Positions 8,142 through 16,629 are shown, numbered from the stretch's first letter. The stretch is 46,219 bases of DNA from a candidate division BRC1 bacterium HGW-BRC1-1 (GCA_002842095.1 PHCB01000006.1:147501-193719), one strand, 5' to 3'. Numbers and translations are program-made. The notes: generated from the letters alone by a model not told the origin.

Positions 8142-9788
8142 CTATTTCTCGACACGGAACCCCGCAAAGGAGACGCCGCCCGACTTCTCGGGTGTGAAAC
8201 TGCTGCGGTAATAAACCCCGCAGTCGCCCTTGCTGAACAGCCTGTTGCGACCGCGCCAGAACTCCTTGCCGTCCAGTTCGTAGATCAGTTCGTTGCCAGT
8301 GACCCGCACGGCGAACTTGTGCCAGCCGGACTCCGTCAGCTTGAAGCGCGCACCCGGACGAAAGTCGTCGATGCCGCCCCCGTCGATGCTGGCTGCGCGG
8401 ATGCCGCCGTCGTCGCCGTCGAACGTCATGGCGTAGGCCGCGCCCGATTGCGCGCCATCTTTTGTATCCCCGGCGCGGTCGGCCTGATCTCGCAGGAAAA
8501 TCCCCACCCGGTCGTAGCCGGTCTTGCCCTCGGCTTTCCGCAGATCGCAGTACACCCACGCCTCCACGCGATAATCGCTCCAGTCGGTGTCGCCCAGATA
8601 CGCGCTGGCCGTGGTGCTCGTTGCATCGTGCAGGGTGAAGGCTTTGAGCCCGCCCGGCACCGGCGGCAGTGACGACGCAGCGGCGGTCAGAGTACCGGCT
8701 CTGGTTGCCCAGTTCAACACGGGCTTGGTGCCCGTGGTGGTCTCCACCAACGGCAACGTCCACGGCCCTCGGGGAGGATCCACCGTTATGCGGGTCAGCA
8801 TTTCGTAGTCGCCCGGACCAGCCAGATAGGAGGAGCCCCACCCGCGGCCGTTGGCATCCACCAGATTCCAACGCTCGATGAACGCCGTGGGCTCGGAAAC
8901 CTGGGGCGCGGTGAGTGGGAAACAAAAAACTGCGGTATCGCTGGTGGCGAGATTTTTTTTGTCGGGTGCTGCCGCATGATATTTCGACAGCCAGCCCTTC
9001 TCGGGACGGAAGGCGCTGTCGCGCATCTGCGTGGGCGAGGTTTCGGGTACGATAGGCGCCAGATAAACTTCATCCGGCCAGGGCACGGTGCCGTTGTTGC
9101 GGACGGCAATTTCGACGGTGAAAGTTTCGCCCGGTTTCACCCGTCGCGGAGCTGTCGTTTCCGCCGTTGTTCCAGAAATAGCGTCCCTGACGGGGAACGG
9201 TTCGGGACGTAAAATCACACCACCACGCCAGAAAATCTGTTCCCAATCCACTACGCTGTCGGGCCCGCCGATCTCGTAACCGGGTGAGCGCAAGGTGGGG
9301 TCGTGAATGATCAGTCGTCCGTCGTCCGTGTAGCCGATGGCCAGAATGAAATGCCCCGCACGACTGATGGCGCTACCCAAAACGACCGGACGCCCCATGT
9401 CCAACTCGTGCTCGATGGTGCGGCGGGTCCAGCCCAGTTGGAACCAATTGGGCAGGGCATACAGGCCGTAATCGCGCGCAATGGCGGGAACATTGAACCG
9501 CTCGTACCAGGTGCGCTTGTGCAACTGCTGCACTGTGGCCGAGGTGAAATTGGGCTCGCGCCCCATGTAATGTAGCGCCATAAGCAGGCACATGGGCAGG
9601 CAGGTTTGGTTGTCAGGTTGCTGCATATACGGCACGGGCAAATGCACCCGAGCGGTGACCGAAGTCAGGGTTTCGGTGGAGGAAGTGTTCACCCCGGGCT
9701 TTGTTGCCGCAAACACCGGCAGGCTGAGCATGGCCAGAAACAACAGCGCGGTAGTGACCCGGATGGCGGTGAAACGGTGGCTTTTCAT
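8142..9788 (-). CDS. Secreted C39-like cysteine peptidase with C-terminal LamG-type domain
   Basis: A 548-residue exported protein: a signal peptide (residues 1-27, ending PVFAA) and then a C39/papain-like domain (about 48-195). The likely catalytic residues are Cys63 in NQTCLPMC, His146 in AGHFILAIGY and Asp163 in IIHDP. A beta-sandwich middle region (about 205-330, with VRNNGTVPWP) follows. The C-terminal concanavalin-like domain (about 365-548) contains YRVEAWVYCDL and GWHKFAVRVTGNELIYELDG, as in 3-keto-disaccharide hydrolase or LamG domains. An ATG at 9788 is chosen over a TTG 10 codons upstream because it directly precedes the signal peptide. It lacks an ABC transporter, so this is not a bacteriocin exporter. 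The target is unknown; a cell-surface or extracellular peptidase with a glycan-binding tail is the best guess. Confidence 0.75.
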   Translation of the reverse strand: MKSHRFTAIRVTTALLFLAMLSLPVFAATKPGVNTSSTETLTSVTARVHLPVPYMQQPDNQTCLPMCLLMALHYMGREPNFTSATVQQLHKRTWYERFNVPAIARDYGLYALPNWFQLGWTRRTIEHELDMGRPVVLGSAISRAGHFILAIGYTDDGRLIIHDPTLRSPGYEIGGPDSVVDWEQIFWRGGVILRPEPFPVRDAISGTTAETTAPRRVKPGETFTVEIAVRNNGTVPWPDEVYLAPIVPETSPTQMRDSAFRPEKGWLSKYHAAAPDKKNLATSDTAVFCFPLTAPQVSEPTAFIERWNLVDANGRGWGSSYLAGPGDYEMLTRITVDPPRGPWTLPLVETTTGTKPVLNWATRAGTLTAAASSLPPVPGGLKAFTLHDATSTTASAYLGDTDWSDYRVEAWVYCDLRKAEGKTGYDRVGIFLRDQADRAGDTKDGAQSGAAYAMTFDGDDGGIRAASIDGGGIDDFRPGARFKLTESGWHKFAVRVTGNELIYELDGKEFWRGRNRLFSKGDCGVYYRSSFTPEKSGGVSFAGFRVEK

Positions 9789-9837
9789 GAAAAGGAAGAG
9801 AGCCTCAAAACACCGCAAAAGGCAAGACCGTTTTCAG

Positions 9838-9882
9838 AAAAAAACAAAAAGGCAGCCGGGGGGATGAACTCCCTCGGCTGCC
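9838..9882 (-). terminator. Rho-independent terminator of the 9919-11949 gene
   Basis: On the minus strand GGCAGCCG...CGGCTGCC (9882-9851, with extra G-C pairs inside) is followed by a T-rich run interrupted by one G (complement of 9838-9850). It lies 36 bases after the stop codon of the propeller gene. Confidence 0.85.
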
Positions 9883-9918
9883 TGAGTTGCCTTAGTTATC
9901 GGGTAAAACGGTGGACGA

Positions 9919-11949
9919 TTAGTACATGCACCAGTCGTTCACACCAGCAGCAGCGTCAAAGCGCCACAGATCCACGGCGTTATCGCGCTGGGACAGCGTG
10001 GCGAGATATTGCGTGGTGCCCGAGGTGATGAAAACGGGCGAGCCGTTTTCGTCGATATTGCCGTTGGCTCCCGGCTCTCCGCCCACATACTCCACCTTGC
10101 CTGTGGCCAACTCAATGATGCCGGTTTTCACCGTGTAGTTGGTCGGCGTGCCGGTGTATTCGCGGTAAGACGAGAAAGCGATCCAACGTCCGGTCGGATC
10201 GGCCTTCAGCCAGTAGTTATCGCTGGACGTGCGCTTGTTCAACACAACCGCTGCGGGCGTGTCGAAGGTCGCCAGGTTGGCCAGTGTGGGGGCCGCGCCG
10301 GTGATCTTGATGAGGCTGCCCATGGCGTTGCCATAAAGCGTCTGGGAGGAAGCAACATAGACAGCACCCTGCCACATCTCGGTACCAGAAAGACTGGCGG
10401 TATCGGGCTTGTTGCCGGGGCTATCAATCAGCACGCCGCCGTCGGCTCCGGTCGTCGAATCAACCACACCGATCTGCTCCGGCGCAGCCATAAAGGGCGA
10501 CACCAGCAGCTTACCGTTGGTGTAGGCGATGGAACGGGGACGAACGCCCGCGCCATTTATCACCACGGGAGAAAGCGTTCCGGCCGTGCCGAAGGCTGCC
10601 ACCAGCGTACCTGCCGGGCTGTACTTCTTGATGTAAGAAGACGCCGCATCCGTACCCTGATAACCGATGTAGACGTTGTTGGAATCATCCAGCGTAACCA
10701 CGTTGTTGCTGCTGCTGAGGATGCTATCCGTTTGCCAGACAGCTACCGATGCCGCACCGGCCGGATTGGTGATCTTATAAATCTGGGAAGCCGCATAGTA
10801 GGCGCTGAAGTAAATGTTTCCGGCGGAATCGGCATCAAGGTTCTTTGCACGGGCTCCGGTGGGGATGACCGAAGTGATGTCGATGCGCTTGTCCCATACC
10901 CACGACGGTGCAGGAGCAGGCGTGGTGTTGACCGCAAATATCTTGAGTGACTTGCCCGATGCGGCGGGTGCCACGAGGTAGAGATTTCCGGCGGACCGGA
11001 AAAACTCCACCGCGGTGTAGCCGCTGATGTTGTTCGGCTGGCCGGGAACGTCGCCCACGAGGGTTTCGCGACCCGTGGCGATTTCGTACAGCGCATAGCG
11101 CTGATCTTGCAAGGCTGCCGCATTCTGGCGCGCGGAATAGGCGATGATGCCCGAGGTGGCATCAAAAGAGAGATTGCCGTCGTCAGTGTTGCGACGCCCG
11201 TGACGAGTGAGGAAGGTCGTGGTGTCGAAGGTCGCGAGGTTGGTCAGCGAAGCTGAAGCGCCTGTCAACTTTACCAAGTCGCCCTGGCTGTTGCCATACA
11301 AAGCGTTCGCGACTGGATCATAAGCGATGCCGCTCCACATGTCGTTACCCGTGTTAAGGCCGTTTTCGGTGGGATCGCCGGGGGTGGCAACCACACCCGT
11401 GTCGAACGCGCCCGTGGTGGCGTCAATAGAGAACAACTGCAGGGGAGCGCCCTTGAAGCTCATCATGACGAGTTTGTTGGTAGCTGCACCGGTGTAGGTG
11501 ATGGCGCGGGGACGGTGGTCGACACCTGAAATGTTGAAGGGGCCGGCAACACCCGCTGTTCCGAAGGTCGGGTCAAGGGTACCATCGGACTTATACTTGC
11601 GCACAACTGCATCGGCCACGGAAGTATAATTGGTGAGGTAAATATTGCCCGCGCCATCAGTGGCGAGGTACGAACCACTGGACGTGGGATAGGTGGCTCC
11701 GACGCTCCACGGATCGGTGACGGTGGCGACGCCCAGCGGATCGGTGATCTTGCGGATGGTGTGGGTCGGATCGCCGAAATAGGTGGTGTAGAACAGGTTT
11801 CCGTTTACGTCGGCGATGACGTCTTTTATCGCACCAGTTCCGGAGGGTGTATTGGCCGACAGGTCGATGGTTTTGACCAACGAGATGTCCATCGAGAATG
11901 CGGGCAGGGCGAGTGTGGCAACTGCTGCACACAATGCTAATTTGCGCAT
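9919..11949 (-). CDS. Secreted beta-propeller-like protein with internal duplication
   Basis: A 676-residue secreted protein: signal peptide MRKLALCAAVATLALPAFS, then repeated NHL/PQQ-like blades such as DVNGNLFYTTYFGD, DGAGNIYLTNY and DSAGNIYFSAYY. The two halves are clearly related. For example, GNDMWSGIAYDPVANALYG in the first half matches GTEMWQGAVYVASSQTLYG in the second, and each is followed by LTNLATFDT or LANLATFDT. It ends in DAAAGVNDWCMY, close to the end of the divergent neighbour at 12419. The start at 11949 has AAGGAA 9 nt upstream, and a longer ATG form would lose the signal peptide position. A terminator follows. No catalytic residues are seen; a structural or binding role outside the cell is likely. 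Confidence 0.8.
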   Translation of the reverse strand: MRKLALCAAVATLALPAFSMDISLVKTIDLSANTPSGTGAIKDVIADVNGNLFYTTYFGDPTHTIRKITDPLGVATVTDPWSVGATYPTSSGSYLATDGAGNIYLTNYTSVADAVVRKYKSDGTLDPTFGTAGVAGPFNISGVDHRPRAITYTGAATNKLVMMSFKGAPLQLFSIDATTGAFDTGVVATPGDPTENGLNTGNDMWSGIAYDPVANALYGNSQGDLVKLTGASASLTNLATFDTTTFLTRHGRRNTDDGNLSFDATSGIIAYSARQNAAALQDQRYALYEIATGRETLVGDVPGQPNNISGYTAVEFFRSAGNLYLVAPAASGKSLKIFAVNTTPAPAPSWVWDKRIDITSVIPTGARAKNLDADSAGNIYFSAYYAASQIYKITNPAGAASVAVWQTDSILSSSNNVVTLDDSNNVYIGYQGTDAASSYIKKYSPAGTLVAAFGTAGTLSPVVINGAGVRPRSIAYTNGKLLVSPFMAAPEQIGVVDSTTGADGGVLIDSPGNKPDTASLSGTEMWQGAVYVASSQTLYGNAMGSLIKITGAAPTLANLATFDTPAAVVLNKRTSSDNYWLKADPTGRWIAFSSYREYTGTPTNYTVKTGIIELATGKVEYVGGEPGANGNIDENGSPVFITSGTTQYLATLSQRDNAVDLWRFDAAAGVNDWCMY

Positions 11950-12418
11950 GATGTGATTCCTTTCGAAGCTATCGAATATGGCTGCCCTCGGCAACGCCTT
12001 CGAAGAGTACATGAAGTTTATTGAGGAGCAAAACTTTCATGCCTCGCACTCTAAGGCGCTCTGGGGCAGAATTGTTTTGAGGATCATCGCCCCAGCCTCA
12101 AAGTCAATCAAAAATATATCATTGAATTAAAGCTCTTGCGAGATCAGGAGGATCCGTCCCAGTCAGAGTGATTCTTTTATTCGAGTTGGTGGTCTCCCAC
12201 CAAGACAGGAGTCGAGACGGATTAAATATTACTGCGTAATAGCTCCTGAAAGAGATAGCAAACGGCAATTACCAGTATATCGGCGAGTGCAGAGAATCGT
12301 TGCCGCTACAGCGACACCCTCCATCCCGCTCTTTCCCTTGACTTCCATTTTTTCTTTCCCTTTAATATTATACTCCCGCCAAGCGGGAAAAGAAAACTGG
12401 CTCAAGGAGATGATACCC
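11950..12418. other. Divergent intergenic region between the two propeller genes
   Basis: This 469-bp gap must hold the control regions of both secreted-protein genes. A hairpin TTGGTGG/CCACCAA (12186-12203) has a TCTC loop on plus, or a GNRA-type GAGA loop on minus. It is flanked by ATCCGTC (12152-12158) and GACGGAT (12216-12222), which could close a larger stem. A weak sigma-70-like promoter is seen at 12338-12368, and a small CCCGC/GCGGG hairpin follows at about 12375-12387. No coding frame in it looks real. Confidence 0.5.
12338..12368 (+). promoter_or_regulatory. Possible sigma-70-type promoter of the 12419 gene
   Basis: TTGACT (12338-12343) and TAATAT (12363-12368) with a 19-bp spacer, in an A/T- and C-rich stretch. 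The spacing is longer than the usual 17, so this is tentative. Confidence 0.3.
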
Positions 12419-13609
12419 ATGAAGTTCAATTGGAAAAGGTTGCTGCAAGCTGTGGCAGTTGCCGCATTAACGACCACTTTCGCCCCTTCCGCGTGGGCAC
12501 AAACCGCATATCTTTATTACGCCGGTGGCGCGGTGAATCCGGTCACCAGCATCGACCCCGCCGACGTTCACACCGCCCCCACGGGCGATCAGGGTGTTTT
12601 CAGTGTCTGGGTTGCTGACATTAATCTGGCAGATGGCAGCGTCTCCAACTGGCGGCGGGCCGGTGCGCTGCTGCCGGAGGTGGGCGCGGCTCCCGCCGAC
12701 GATCTCTACTCGTGGCTCTTCGTTGAGAACACCGTCCACATTGCAAACGGCTACTTGTATGTGGGTGCCGGCGATTGGAATGGCGACGGCACACGCGACA
12801 CTGCCGATGTGCTGGCGTACGCGCGCATCAAATCCGACGGCACACTGGAGCCCTTCCAGCTTTCAGCCGTATTCCCCGGCACCCCCGATGATCAATCCAT
12901 CGGAGCCGGTGCACTGGTTAACGCCGGAGGCGGCAACGTATATTACTATATCCTCGGCGGTACCAGCAGCGGCACCGATCGCGTGATTTATACAAAACTC
13001 AACCCCACCAACGGCACACCGGGACCATGGAGTGTAACCACGAGCATCTCGGGAGCCGATTGGTTTAACCGCGCGGCCGTCGTGGGCACCACCATCATCG
13101 AGGCCAACGGTAACCTTCGCACAACCCGCGACGCGCGCTACGCCACCGTGACCCCCGCCACGGGAGCGCTGAGCGCGTGGTCGGCCCCAACGACTTACGA
13201 AGCCGGTGCCGGCCACTGGGATTACGCCATGACAAACGCCCGCTCCGGCGGCAACGATTTCGTGTACATCCTCGGCGGAGCGCCCTCGCCCATTACCACC
13301 GTGTTGAAGACGCAGGTGACCGCCGGCGTGCCCGGAGCCTGGACGCCCACCACCGCCCTGCCTGTTGATCTGCGACGTGTCACAGCAGCATCCGTGGATA
13401 ACTACGTGTATGTTTGCGGCGGCACGACAGGCACCAGTTCCATCACCGCCGCGGTGAGCACCGTGCAGATCGGCACCGTGGCAGCAAACGGCGACATCAC
13501 ATGGTCGGCCAGCCCCGCCAACATGCCCCAGGCCCGAGGCTTCGGTGGCGCAGCCATCGTGAAAGCCGCCGACATCGCCGCAGGCGTTGGCGGTTGGGAA
13601 ATGTACTAA
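12419..13609 (+). CDS. Secreted kelch-like beta-propeller protein
   Basis: A 396-residue secreted protein. A signal peptide with a basic start and an AWA cleavage site (residues 1-27) precedes blades of kelch type, with repeated GG turns: YYILGGTSSGTDR, FVYILGGAPSP and YVYVCGGTTGTSS. It ends ADIAAGVGGWEMY, sharing the pattern A-A-G-V-x-x-W-x-M-Y-COOH with the divergent 9919-11949 protein. The start at 12419 is preceded by AAGGAG at a 10-nt gap; a longer frame from 12287 lacks support and would bury the signal peptide. A strong terminator follows. The function is unknown; kelch propellers usually bind proteins or sugars. Confidence 0.8.
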   Translation: MKFNWKRLLQAVAVAALTTTFAPSAWAQTAYLYYAGGAVNPVTSIDPADVHTAPTGDQGVFSVWVADINLADGSVSNWRRAGALLPEVGAAPADDLYSWLFVENTVHIANGYLYVGAGDWNGDGTRDTADVLAYARIKSDGTLEPFQLSAVFPGTPDDQSIGAGALVNAGGGNVYYYILGGTSSGTDRVIYTKLNPTNGTPGPWSVTTSISGADWFNRAAVVGTTIIEANGNLRTTRDARYATVTPATGALSAWSAPTTYEAGAGHWDYAMTNARSGGNDFVYILGGAPSPITTVLKTQVTAGVPGAWTPTTALPVDLRRVTAASVDNYVYVCGGTTGTSSITAAVSTVQIGTVAANGDITWSASPANMPQARGFGGAAIVKAADIAAGVGGWEMY

Positions 13610-13655
13610 TCAAACAGAAACGGTTGGCGCGTTGAGCGCTGACAGGTAATTGGCG

Positions 13656-13702
13656 GCCCTGCGAAGGAGATGGTTTTCTTTCCTTCGCAGGGCTGTTTTT
13701 TT
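13656..13702 (+). terminator. Rho-independent terminator after the kelch-like gene
   Basis: Perfect 13-bp stem GCCCTGCGAAGGA/TCCTTCGCAGGGC (13656-13668 with 13681-13693), then TG and seven T. Confidence 0.95.
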
Positions 13703-13713
13703 CGGGAAGGGGG

Positions 13714-13776
13714 ATGGACTATATGGACACTATGGACGAGATGGACGAGATGGACGAGATGGACGAGATGGACATC
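13714..13776 (+). repeat. Seven tandem 9-bp units ATGGACNNN
   Basis: The units are ATGGACTAT, ATGGACACT, four copies of ATGGACGAG and ATGGACATC, with exact 9-bp period. The array is the left arm of an inverted pair whose right arm is at 13877-13930. Between the arms (13777-13876) I see nothing recognisable. Confidence 0.9.
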
Positions 13777-13876
13777 GCGGAGCGTGATTCAACAGAAAGA
13801 CTGAACCCTCCCGAAAAACGGATTTAGAACCGGCCAAGCGAATTGCAAAGCCCGCCTCTCCCCAAGTCCCCCACTT

Positions 13877-13930
13877 GTCCATTCAGTCCATATCGTCCAT
13901 AGTGTCCATCTCGTCCATCACGTCCATCAC
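13877..13930 (-). repeat. Six tandem 9-bp units (inverted copy of the 13714 array)
   Basis: On the plus strand the units read GTCCATNNN (GTCCATTCA, GTCCATATC, GTCCATAGT, GTCCATCTC, and GTCCATCAC twice), the reverse complement of the ATGGAC type. The last unit contains the stop codon of the PilT-like gene, so the mRNA of the minus-strand operon must carry the array at its 3' end. Confidence 0.9.
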
Positions 13931-15036
13931 GGCATCATCATCCGTTCGCCGGTTATCTGGCGGGGGTCTCTGGCTCGGCTTATGGCGGCGTCGTACGTAA
14001 TCACCGCCCGCTGGTACAGATCCGCCAGGCAGGCGTCCATGCTTATCATTCCCTCGCGGCGGCCGGTGGCCAGGGCGTTTTCTATTTTATGGACCGCGTT
14101 CTCGCGGATCATGTTGCGTACCGCGCCGGTGGGCAGCAGCACCTCGTAGGCCAGCACGCGACCCGTGCCGTCTGCCCGTGGGATCAACTCCTGCGCCAGC
14201 ACCCCCTGCAGCGAATTGGCCAACTGAAGAATGATCTGCTTCTGCTGATCCGCCGGAAAAACGCCGATGATCCGTTCCATGGTCTGTAGCACGTTGGGCG
14301 TGTGCAGCGTTGCCATGACCAGATGCCCCGTTTCCGCCGCGGTCAGCGCGGTGGAAATCGTTTCCAGTTCGCGCATTTCGCCGATCACAATCACGTCGGG
14401 ATTTTGCCGCAGCACGTGCACCAGCGCGCTGCTGAAGGAAAGCACATCGGTGTAAACTTCCTGCTGCACAATGAGCGACCGCAGCGGGCGATGGACGTAT
14501 TCCACGGGGTCTTCGATGGTGATAATTTTGCACCGACGCTCGCGGTTGATGAGATCGATCATGTGGTTGAGCGTGGTGGTTTTGCCCATGCCGGTGGGGC
14601 CGGTGATGAGCACCAGTCCGTTGGGGCGGCGCGCGAACTCGGCCACAATGGGCGGCAGACCCAGCGAGGCGGTGTCTTCAATTTCCAGCGAACACAGGCG
14701 CACCGACAACTCCGGCACGCCCGCATGGAAATAGACCGTCACGCGCATGCGCCCTGCTTCCTTGTCGAACACCGAGAAGCACAGCTCGCGGGTTTTCTCC
14801 AGATGCTCACGTTGCACTTCGTTGAGCAGACCCAGCGTCATGGCCGCCACTTCCTCGGCGCGCAACACATCCGCTTCCAGCATGACGATCTCGCCGTTCA
14901 CACGCAGCGCGGGGGGCAGCCCGGCAATCACATGCAGGTCGCTGGCCTGCTTGGCCCGGGCAATGCGGATCAGCGTGCCGAGATAATTGTTCTGGGTGGC
15001 AACGCCTTGCTGAAGGGTCTCGATGGCTTTCATCAT
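13927..15036 (-). CDS. pilT: PilT-like twitching motility ATPase
   Basis: A 369-residue secretion ATPase of the PilT/PilU type, which powers pilus retraction or disassembly at the inner membrane. An N-terminal domain (about 20-130, with KQASDLHVIAGLPPALRVNG) precedes the RecA-like core. The core has Walker A GPTGMGKT (146-153), the Asp box IITIEDPVEYVH (171-182), Walker B VIVIGEMR (215-222) and the His box ETGHLVMATLHT (235-246). Its start codon overlaps the stop of the TPR gene (ATGA), so it is translated with it as the last gene of the operon. No pilB, pilC or pilM-Q genes are in the window; the only pilin-like gene is at 22068. PilU or another GspE-clade motor is possible. Confidence 0.88.
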   Translation of the reverse strand: MMKAIETLQQGVATQNNYLGTLIRIARAKQASDLHVIAGLPPALRVNGEIVMLEADVLRAEEVAAMTLGLLNEVQREHLEKTRELCFSVFDKEAGRMRVTVYFHAGVPELSVRLCSLEIEDTASLGLPPIVAEFARRPNGLVLITGPTGMGKTTTLNHMIDLINRERRCKIITIEDPVEYVHRPLRSLIVQQEVYTDVLSFSSALVHVLRQNPDVIVIGEMRELETISTALTAAETGHLVMATLHTPNVLQTMERIIGVFPADQQKQIILQLANSLQGVLAQELIPRADGTGRVLAYEVLLPTGAVRNMIRENAVHKIENALATGRREGMISMDACLADLYQRAVITYDAAISRARDPRQITGERMMMP

Positions 15037-15884
15037 CGTCGCATCACTCTGCGCAACGGCGCGAGAACGGATGTGAGCGCGCTGATCGGTCGCCGAGTTT
15101 CAAGGGCTTTTCGGGCGGGCATATAATCGCTGTCGAGATTCAGCGCCTCCTGATAGCTCCGCCGGGCATCGCGGCTCATCGCCAGCGCCAGTTGGCAATT
15201 GCCCTGCACGAGCCACGCGAAGGGCGACAAAAGATTTGCGTCCACTGCAACGCGGGCGTGGGCCAGGGCGCGGGCATACTGGCGATAGAAATAATAGATG
15301 CGCGCCACGAGCAGCCGCGAAAACCAATCGCGCGCGAGACTGATGGCCTGATCCAGCGCGAAGTCGACGTTCTTGCGTCGGGTTGCCAGCAGCACCTCGC
15401 CCCGCGCCAGCCAGACGAAAAATGTGCCGGCCTGCGGCGAGGCCGATGCCGCATCGATAAATTTAATCGCGGACTTGCGGTCACCCAGACGCGCCGCCGC
15501 CACCCCTTTGGCCGCCAGCAATTCACCGTGGCCGGCATTCACTTCAAGCGCGCGGTCGGCCCACACGCCGGCCTCCTTCAGCTCGCCCATCTCGATCAAC
15601 ATGCGCACCTGGCCGACCCAGGCGTCGGGACGGTTGGGGTTGTCCTGCAACGCCCGGGAGTACAAGCGCATGGCCGCCTCGAAGTTGCCCTTCTGATACT
15701 CTTCGAAGGCACACCGCATGTGGAAATGTTCGTCGATGACATCCCGCGAAGCGGTGTCGCGATGTTGCAGTTCCTCCGCGACGGACTGACTCTCCGCCGA
15801 AAGCATTTCCTGTTGCTGCGCTTGTTGGAGGGCAGGCTTGCGGGGGGGAAGATCGTCGAACTCAAGGGTGTGAAATCGGGCCAT
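15033..15884 (-). CDS. TPR-repeat protein
   Basis: A 283-residue soluble protein. A Gln/Glu-rich N-terminal region (about 15-50) precedes a chain of tetratricopeptide helices from about residue 55 to 265, with typical patterns such as YQKGNFEAAMRLYSRALQDNPNRPDAW and AWLVQGNCQLALAMSRDARRSYQEAL (shown in part only: the core is the A-x-x-x-Y/A spacing). There is no signal peptide or membrane segment, so it is probably a cytoplasmic scaffold. ATG at 15884 is preceded by GGAAGGA about 8 nt upstream, and the first codons overlap the end of the zinc-ribbon gene by 23 bp. Position between a membrane protein and a PilT ATPase suggests that it links the two. The partner is unknown. Confidence 0.75.
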   Translation of the reverse strand: MARFHTLEFDDLPPRKPALQQAQQQEMLSAESQSVAEELQHRDTASRDVIDEHFHMRCAFEEYQKGNFEAAMRLYSRALQDNPNRPDAWVGQVRMLIEMGELKEAGVWADRALEVNAGHGELLAAKGVAAARLGDRKSAIKFIDAASASPQAGTFFVWLARGEVLLATRRKNVDFALDQAISLARDWFSRLLVARIYYFYRQYARALAHARVAVDANLLSPFAWLVQGNCQLALAMSRDARRSYQEALNLDSDYMPARKALETRRPISALTSVLAPLRRVMRR

Positions 15885-16584
15885 AATCTTTTCCTTCCGA
15901 TTCGCTCCCGGACGAGTTTCTCCGGGGAAATAGCTTGGCAATTTGGTGAGCGATATAGCTGAAGACAATGAAGCCGAAGACGGCGCTAAAGAGGGCACCA
16001 ATCCCGTCAAAGATCTGAAAAGCGATAGCGTCACCGTGCCCACCCCGAATGGTCACAGTTTGAAACGATGTCATACTGCGCATGAGGGGCCAGTAAATCA
16101 CCACACCGAGAATTATCATCAGACCACCCATCGCGAACATACGATTCGCGACGTGGTTTTTGAGATACCCTGACACAAGATCGAGAAGGCTCAGGGCGTG
16201 CAGAGCGCACGCTAAACCGAGCAATATGCGGACCATGTCATCATCTCTCACCTGGAACGCAGCACCCAGCAAACCGCCCGCGCCCACCATGAAGACGATG
16301 CCAAATACATATTTCCTAAGAAAGAGATGACCCAAACCCGGCACCACTCCCGCGACCATCGCGATCACAATGGAACGTCTTGTTACCGCCCGGCTCCTCG
16401 TGAAACGCTCGCTCAAGAATCGGCCAACGCGGCGCGGTGTGGCCCACCCATTCCACCACCTGCGGAGGCCTGATGACCTCGGTGGTTCGAGGTCGATCAC
16501 GCGACCGGCCTCGGGCATGAAGTGGCACGCACGACAAACTTTATCGAGGGGTTTCATCTTCTCTCCGCAGGTGGGGCAGTTCAT
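15862..16584 (-). CDS. Zinc-ribbon polytopic membrane protein
   Basis: A 240-residue protein with an N-terminal zinc ribbon, CPTCGEKMKPLDKVCRACH (Cys3, Cys6, Cys17, Cys20), a basic linker (about 33-68) and four or five predicted helices: about 70-88, 90-110, 118-138, 146-166 and 198-222. The helix near MVAGVVPGLGHLFLRKY resembles small membrane proteins of the TM2/DUF5683 type, where the Pro-Gly-x-Gly turn is conserved. Start ATG has AAAGGAG at an 8-nt gap. The gene lies in the middle of the operon, 45 nt after the DUF2997 gene, and overlaps the TPR gene. The function is unknown; the ribbon and linker suggest a docking platform on the cytoplasmic face. Confidence 0.7.
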   Translation of the reverse strand: MNCPTCGEKMKPLDKVCRACHFMPEAGRVIDLEPPRSSGLRRWWNGWATPRRVGRFLSERFTRSRAVTRRSIVIAMVAGVVPGLGHLFLRKYVFGIVFMVGAGGLLGAAFQVRDDDMVRILLGLACALHALSLLDLVSGYLKNHVANRMFAMGGLMIILGVVIYWPLMRSMTSFQTVTIRGGHGDAIAFQIFDGIGALFSAVFGFIVFSYIAHQIAKLFPRRNSSGSESEGKDYGPISHP

Positions 16585-16629
16585 CGTGTGGCTCCTTTCA
16601 TGGATGTATCGCTACGGCGGGCCGGCACC

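Noticed and set aside
13714-13930. CRISPR array
   Set aside because: Units are 9 bp with no spacers of 25-45 bp between longer repeats, and no cas gene is present.
16500-16530. Second sigma-54 site (TGGCACG-N4 on plus)
   Set aside because: TGGCACG is present but the -12 element (TTGC) is absent at the required spacing.
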